From Alviniconcha marisindica (taxonomy: Eukaryota > Mollusca > Gastropoda > Provannidae): 64,000 bases of DNA. The notes beneath the pieces were generated by a model. That model saw only the letters and a program-made list of their open reading frames with translations, ran no database searches and had not been told where the DNA came from. Positions 58,791 through 64,000 of the stretch are shown here, piece after piece (position 1 is the first letter of the stretch; each line of letters begins with the position of its first letter). The position numbers were made by a program, and so were the translations under genes. Location of the stretch: the NCBI GenBank assembly GCA_018857735.1, contig JABMCL010002400.1, positions 180,001 through 244,000 of the forward strand, in the 5' to 3' direction.

Positions 58791-58917
58791 CTGAAGCTGA
58801 GCGTTTGACTCCTTGACAGCCATCAGTTCATTTCTCATAGGACTCCAGCAGGACACCCGGGACTCATCCGCTGAAGACTCCAGCCTCTGGACCTTCAGCT
58901 CCAGCTCCTTCTTCTCT
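58791..58917 (-). CDS. gene B exon 8 (127 nt)
   Basis: Acceptor GTGTTTCACCAG, donor CAG|gtagga; phase 2 in, 0 out. EKKELELKVQRLESSADESR and NELMAVKESNAQLQ are coiled coil. The middle VSCWSPMR breaks the pattern, while the next frame there reads VLLESYEK, hinting at two compensating indels or a real hinge. Confidence 0.88.
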
Positions 58918-59139
58918 CTGGTGAAACACAGCAGTGAAGGGGTTAATTGTACAAGCTAACCACTAAAGCCTATTTTACAATAAATAAGAAAGAAAGGTGG
59001 GGTGTTGGAGATGGGTTGGGGTAGGGTGGGGGGCAGTTGTGTGTACAGTGAAGACAGAGAGGGAGACACACAGATGGACAAAGAGAGGGGTCAGAGAGAC
59101 AAAGAAACGTGGGTGGGGGTGGGGGTTGGAGGGTTGGGG

Positions 59140-59150
59140 GGGGGGGGGGG

Positions 59151-59208
<58 letters not shown>

Positions 59209-59310
59209 CACAGAAACAGAGAGAGAGAGAGAGAGAGACAGAGAGACAGAGACAGAGACAGACAGAGAAAAAGAGAGAGAGAGAGTGAGAGAGAGTGAGA
59301 CACAGAGACA
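59140..59310. repeat. G run and (GA)n/(GACA)n tract (intron 7)
   Basis: Poly-G at 59137-59150, then GA and GACA units to 59310, ending 22 bp from the exon 7 donor. Confidence 0.95.
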
Positions 59311-59332
59311 GAGACATAACTGCTGCACCCAC

Positions 59333-59428
59333 CTGGTGGTATCCTCCAGTTCCTGCAGTGTGCGCCCAAAGGAGGTCAGCTGTAACTCCTTCTGCCGCAC
59401 CTGATCCTTTTTCTCATTCAGTTCCTCT
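59333..59428 (-). CDS. gene B exon 7 (96 nt)
   Basis: Acceptor TTTGTGAGCAG, donor ACCAG|gtgggt, phase 2 both sides. EELNEKKDQVRQKELQLTSF then GRTLQELEDTT, coiled coil. Confidence 0.9.
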
Positions 59429-59494
59429 CTGCTCACAAATCAGTACACATCAGAAATTACCTACGAAAACAACAACTCTGAAACAATGAGGCTC

Positions 59495-59715
59495 AGTGCG
59501 CTAGTGCAGAATCAACGCACAAGGGAGTTAATTAGCGCCTGAAATATGTAATGCAAGTCCAACATCTTCATGAGGATGTGCCTCTGGTGGAGTTTATGTA
59601 CCTAGTATTTACATGCATGGCAGGTGAGAGTTACCGTAGGCAACTCAGGTCTTTGTTGTCCTTGTGTTATGTATTTCAAGCGCTAATTAACTCCCTTCTG
59701 TGTTGACACCACAAC
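59495..59715. repeat. R3 copies in head-to-head inverted arrangement
   Basis: A + half (AACGCACAAGGGAGTTAATT AGCGCC) is followed by a - copy (GTGGAGTTTATGTACC, CATGGCAGGTGAGAG, AAGCGCTAATTAACTCCCTT). The outer ends AGGGAGTTAATTAGCGC and its complement form terminal inverted repeats about 190 bp apart. Confidence 0.8.
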
Positions 59716-59986
59716 AACGACAAATCAATACAGCACAAATTTAACCGCATGCTGCGTTCCAATCTTTCAGACATTCTTCTCAACATTTGGTCATTTTTAT
59801 ATAACCGTTCTCTTGTCCATCTGTCACCTGGCAAAGGAATCTACCCTGAAAACTAGCACTGCTTTGTACCGTCTTGTTAAAAAAATAAAAGAGAGCGAAA
59901 AAAAAAGTTCCTTTGAACCTTTAGCATCTCTCTTGTTCTCTGAGCAACAAATTCTCAATCATTCACACCAGCCCGGCTCCGCCCAC

Positions 59987-60152
59987 CTGGCTTTGACAAG
60001 CTCCATTTCCAGCTGTCCCCGCTCATTGTCCTGCGAGGAGATGAGGCGGTTGATTTCTGCCCTGGCTGCCTCCACATCTCGCTCACTCTGCCGCTGCTGC
60101 TCTATCAGCAGGTGGTCCTTCTCGCCCAGCTGTCGGCACACGTCCTGGTAGT
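59987..60152 (-). CDS. gene B exon 6 (166 nt)
   Basis: Acceptor TGCTATCCATGCAG, donor GCCAG|gtgggc; phase 1 in, 2 out. YQDVCRQLGEKDHLLIEQQR, QSERDVEAARAEINRLISSQ, DNERGQLEMELVKA, coiled coil. Confidence 0.92.
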
Positions 60153-60479
60153 CTGCATGGATAGCACCAACACACACGGATCAGCACAATTTCCAGGCAG
60201 GCAGCTGGGTAATAACAGTGATAATAATGACGGATAGCTCTTACCCAGCGCAAACCTTTCTGCAGAACAAAAACTCGTGCTGCTGCCACACATACTATTC
60301 ACGTACATACACATTGTATATAATATACATATACACACACATAATAATAATAAATAAGTCTTATAAAGCACTATTCTCTAACCAGAATTAAACTCACTGT
60401 GCTGTACAAACAAGTCATGACAAAAAACCCACATTAACATACATTCAGCAAAAACAACCTTTTTGTACTCATCTGTGCA

Positions 60480-60599
60480 GGCATGTTGTGTGTGTGTGTG
60501 TGTGTTATGCACATGCAGGCAAGTGTGTGTATGTGTGTCTGTGCATTTACCTGTGCATGTTGTGTGTGTGTGTGTGTCTGTGTGTGTGTGTCCATGCAT

Positions 60600-60667
<68 letters not shown>

Positions 60668-60668
60668 A
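60480..60668. repeat. (GT)n microsatellite (intron 5)
   Basis: Interrupted GT repeat, longest pure run about 60 bp. Otherwise nothing is recognised between 60153 and 60785. Confidence 0.95.
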
Positions 60669-60785
60669 TGCATGTGAGCATGCACTTGAAATGGTCTTGC
60701 TGCACAAAACGTTTGTGCCTCAGAAATACTTCAATCATTATGATGACTATCTTCATCCCTTGGTGTGTCCCTCTCCCTCCCTCAC

Positions 60786-60936
60786 CTTTGTAGAAGGCCT
60801 CCTTCTCCAGCTTGAGCTGTTCAATCTGCTGTCTGCAGGCCAGCAGCTGTCCATGCTGCGTCTCAACGTCCGACGTCAGGGACTGGACCTGCTCCTGCAG
60901 CTTCTTCTCCGCCTCTTCACGACTCTGGATCTCCTC
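60786..60936 (-). CDS. gene B exon 5 (151 nt)
   Basis: Acceptor GCCCTTGGCAG, donor AAAG|gtgagg; phase 0 in, 1 out. EEIQSREEAEKKLQEQVQSL, TSDVETQHGQLLACRQQIEQ, LKLEKEAFYK, coiled coil. Confidence 0.93.
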
Positions 60937-61009
60937 CTGCCAAGGGCAGCATTGACAGGGGTAAAAATGTAGCTTGCACACACATGCACTCACTTGCATG
61001 CAACCCCCC

Positions 61010-61275
61010 CCCACACATACCCATCCATGGACACTAACATGCATGTATACACATACACATGCACATAGATGCATGCACGCACACACGCACACACATGTGC
61101 ATGCATACACACACACACACACATGCATACACACTCACATACACACACACACACACATACACACATGCACACACACACACACACACGCACACACACACAC
61201 AACGTGCATGCATACACATACAAACACACATGCACATACATATCCACACACACACACACACACACACACCCAAAT
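61010..61275. repeat. (CA)n/(ACATGC)n microsatellite (intron 4)
   Basis: Interrupted CA repeat rich in ACATGCA words. Frames through it give Thr/His or Cys/Val runs only. Confidence 0.95.
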
Positions 61276-61409
61276 CAAACTGAAACCAGACTCTAACTTT
61301 AGCAATGTAGGAAGAGGTGTTTTTTTGTTGTTGTGTGTTTTGTTTTTATCATTATCCTGCCTGCAGACGTCTTAGCTTCCAAGCCGGCTCGTTACTCAGC
61401 AAAGGCTAC

Positions 61410-61550
61410 CTTGAGTTTCTGCATGTTTTTTCGCTCAGCGCTGAGGTTGTTGAGCAGCATGGTCTGCTCGTGTTTCAGCTCCTCCATCTTGTGGTTGGCT
61501 GTGGCCAGGTCCTCACGGCGCTTCAGGGAGTTGTTCCGCTCCTCCGCCAG
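61410..61550 (-). CDS. gene B exon 4 (47 codons)
   Basis: Acceptor TGTGCTTACAG, donor AAG|gtagcc, phase 0 both sides. LAEERNNSLKRREDLATANH then KMEELKHEQTMLLNNLSAER, coiled coil. Confidence 0.93.
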
Positions 61551-61629
61551 CTGTAAGCACAGCAGCAAGTGTAAATGCAAAGCTAACCTGCCAGTCATGC
61601 TAATCTGTGTGCAATGTAGCCACACTGAG

Positions 61630-62075
61630 AGGTTTTGTGGGGGGGGGGGGGGGGGGGGGGTCAGAGGGGGGAAGGGGAAGGGTGGAGTGGGCAAGGGGGG
61701 TTTCTGAGGCAAAGTTAATATCTTGCTTCTCAAATACAGGTCGCAACCACACACCCCTCTCCTCCTGTCCTTTGATGTTATACATTATTATGATATTTGC
61801 AATATTGTTTTGGTGGGGGGCACACGGGTGGGGTTGGGGGTGAGGGGGATTTCTGAGGCAAAGTTAATCCCCTGCTTCTCAAATACAGTTCACAACCACA
61901 CTAATCCCCCCCCCCCCCCCCACCCCACCTCAGATATACACTGTTCCCAGATTTGCAATACTTTCAGGGGTGGGGGTGGGGGTGGGGGGGAGTGCTCTGA
62001 GGTAAAGTTAATACCCTGCTTCTTAAATAGATTTCACGACTGTAACCCCCATCCCCCTCACCCACCCGCCCCTGG
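61630..62075. repeat. about 130-170-bp repeat with G-rich blocks, 3 copies (intron 3)
   Basis: Three units share TCTGAGG(C/T)AAAGTTAATA, CC(C)TGCTTCTCAAATA and a C-rich/G-rich block, the first with a pure G run at 61638-61660. Confidence 0.85.
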
Positions 62076-62244
62076 TGAATGACTTTTGAAAATGCAACAA
62101 ACCCACAACGTTCCTGAGGTTCAAATGCTGTTGTTTTCACACAAAGGGTCAAAATCAATTTAACAGCCAAAATTTCATGGACAGTTAGCAGGGGGAAAAC
62201 AATAATGTCTTCAGGCAGACAGAGGGTCGAGCAGAAATTCTCAC

Positions 62245-62382
62245 TGAGGCTTTTTCCATCTCCAGCCTCTTCTCCAGCGTGGTATTGACGTTGCCAAGGT
62301 TACGGATGTCTTCGTTCAGGTGTTCCACTTTGGATTTCAGCTGTTCATTCTCCACTTCCATCTGACCAAGGTTTCTCTTCAT
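62245..62382 (-). CDS. gene B exon 3 (46 codons)
   Basis: Acceptor GGAATGTTGCAG, donor TCA|gtgaga, phase 0 both sides. MKRNLGQMEVENEQLKSKVE, HLNEDIRNLGNVNTTLEKRL, EMEKAS, coiled coil. The junction TGTTGCAG|ATGAAGAGAAA recurs in the upstream intron. Confidence 0.93.
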
Positions 62383-62720
62383 CTGCAACATTCCATATCG
62401 ATTACTTCACCTCATCTGTGGCATGCTGTAGTTCTCTTCATCTGTAACATGCCATTTCTGTCTTCATCTGTAATGTGCCACATTTTTCTTCATTTGCAAC
62501 ATGCCAATTTCCCTCTTCATCTGTAATTTTAATTGCCATATTTTTCTTCATTTGCAACATGCCACATTTCTGTTCATAACCATCATGCCATGTTGACAAT
62601 TTCTCTTCACCCACAAGACACCTGTATGTTAACAATTTCTCCTCATCTGCCACAGGCCATGCTCATAAAATTCTATATCCATCAATTTCTCTTCATCTTC
62701 AACATGCCATGATGACAATT
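62383..62720. repeat. degenerate 25-35-bp array containing the exon 3 acceptor
   Basis: About ten diverged units of TTCTTCATCTGTAACATGCC type. On the - strand these read GGCATGTTGCA(G/A)ATGAAGA, copies of the exon 3 junction. 62721-63047 shows no other feature. Confidence 0.85.
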
Positions 62721-63047
62721 CATCCTCATACATAATATGCCAAATTAGTTAATTTTGGATCTGTAAGATGACATCTTAACAATGTGATGATATATTAGCA
62801 ACTCTACCAATAACTGTCCACAGTAACAAAGTGCTGATCTGCAAAAGGCGTGTTAATAAACAATGCATTTTCTTCAGTTCCCGCACTCAAAATTCTGAGT
62901 CATGTATGATACACACTGCAGCTTGGGAAGATTAAAACAAACAAACAAACAAACAAACGAAAAACCTCAAAGAAACCGAAATATTTTTTTTTAAAGAAGA
63001 AGAAGACAACTGAACAGAAAACTTCCTGCTTCGTACAAAGCTCATAC

Positions 63048-63140
63048 CTGTCTGGCTTCTGCCTCCAGGTCTGCGATGAGGCTGTCCTTTTGCTGGACCA
63101 CATGTGATGTTTCCCTCTGGGACACCTGGGTCTTCTCGAC
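63048..63140 (-). CDS. gene B exon 2 (31 codons)
   Basis: Acceptor CTTCTGTCTTTCAG, donor CAG|gtatga, phase 0 both sides. VEKTQVSQRETSHVVQQKDS then LIADLEAEARQ, coiled coil. Confidence 0.92.
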
Positions 63141-63299
63141 CTGAAAGACAGAAGAAGTAAGAAAAACTGACACTGATAATGATACTGTGCAATAAAGCTG
63201 TGCTAGTTTTAACTTTTATGTTGATTCATTCAAAGCACAGAAAAACAAGGACCCCCCACTCCACCCCACCTCACCCCCAAAAAGACACTGATATTATGA

Positions 63300-63403
63300 T
63301 ATCATGCAGCAGAGCTCAGGAGCTGTGTGAAAGTCGAGGTGGCCGTCTTGGGCTCCCAGTCCCTAATAAGCCTACGGTTTTTGTGGACGTAAAGCAACAC
63401 TCA
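63300..63403 (+). repeat. dispersed repeat R1 in gene B intron 1
   Basis: AGAGCTCAGGAGCTGTGTGA to GTGGACGTAAAGCAACA. An about 90-bp sequence (GCAATAAAGCTGTGCTAGTT type) stands on both sides (63190 and 63417) and again at 63525, as if a local tandem repeat was split by the insertion. Confidence 0.85.
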
Positions 63404-63751
63404 ACTATACCATGCAATAAGGCTGTGGTAGTTTTTATTTTCATGTTGACTCATTTAAAGCACAGAAGAAAAAGAGAAGAAAAAAGAGAAAGAAAAAAAA
63501 AAAATGACACTGATAATGATAAAATGCAATAAGGCTGTGCTAGTTTCAACATTCAACGTTCAACATTTAACCCTACCCCTAACAATAGTTAGGATCGTCA
63601 AACGCTGAAGAGGACAGTGAAAAGGTAATATTAAAGTTTGGATCTGAATGTGTCTCGGGTTTTCACACGTCTGATGTCCAAAGGGACAGAGTTCCATGAT
63701 TTAGCAGCAAAGCAGGAGAAGACTATACACAATGGAGGGAATAAAAAGTAC

Positions 63752-63907
63752 CTGTCTGATGACATCGGAAATCTGTGCCTTGCGCTTCTCCTTGTCTGAA
63801 CGCTCCTCCTCCATGCTCAGCTGCAGCTTCTGGATCTCTTTCTGAAGACCTGCCTGCTCCCTGGCCAGAGTCTGGTTCAGTTCTGCCGTGGCGGCATTTT
63901 CTTTCAT
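63752..63907 (-). CDS. gene B exon 1 of the window (52 codons)
   Basis: Acceptor GATGTTGACCACCAG, donor CAG|gtactt, phase 0 both sides. MKENAATAELNQTLAREQAG, LQKEIQKLQLSMEEERSDKE, KRKAQISDVIRQ, coiled coil. The ATG directly after the acceptor is internal, not a start, because AG and a pyrimidine-containing tract precede it. Upstream exons lie beyond 64000. Confidence 0.92.
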
Positions 63908-64000
63908 CTGGTGGTCAACATCACACAATTTACATGAGCGCATGTGTGTGTGTAAATTGAGGGGGGATATGCATGCGCATGTGTATGTTTTTATGTGGGT

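Overview
The window is nuclear DNA of an animal with introns. GT/AG-bounded exons, a tRNA-derived SINE, several dispersed short repeats and very many CA/GT, GA, CAA/AAT and poly-C/G microsatellites fit a lophotrochozoan, most likely a marine gastropod mollusc. That assignment rests on overall character, not on a species-diagnostic gene. There is no bacterial operon, rRNA or CRISPR array.

Two genes face each other. Gene A is on the + strand from about 2.0 kb to at least 20.8 kb. It has very large exons (2243-7150, 9045-9161, 10940-11071, 11660-15286, 16756-16965, 19555-20826), all joined in phase 0, giving at least 3,422 codons of mostly disordered, Ser/Asp/Glu-rich protein. It carries four W-x-x-[I/V] motifs in acidic context (LIR/ATG8-binding type), four 12-residue stretches that fit the A-kinase-anchoring (RII-binding) helix pattern, PP1-docking-like RVxF motifs (some in a 24-residue tandem repeat), and Cys-pair clusters. 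I infer a PKA/PP1 scaffold with autophagy-adaptor features, comparable in logic to AKAP11/SPHKAP-type anchors, but no family domain was recognised. More 3' exons probably lie between 22.7 and 26.6 kb (candidates listed); the stop codon is not settled.

Gene B is on the - strand. Seventeen exons from 63907 down to the stop at 43257 chain with consistent phases and encode the C-terminal 858 residues of a long coiled-coil protein. Its 5' part lies beyond the window and I could not name it.

Between the genes (about 26.6-43.2 kb) I see no supported gene, but many minisatellites and dispersed repeats, including a 71-bp array of 13 copies each holding a TCACATGA (MiT/TFE M-box-like) palindrome.

The most unusual feature is in gene B. 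At four 3' splice sites (exons 3, 12, 13 and 14, numbered from the window edge) the neighbouring intron is filled by a tandem array whose unit includes the acceptor AG plus the first 6-12 exon bases, so each true acceptor is followed by a field of decoys. A fifth case is a partial exon-11 copy with an intact donor and an in-frame stop. A 53-bp array of about 25 copies makes three overlapping 480-508-codon open frames that are artefacts of this process, not genes.
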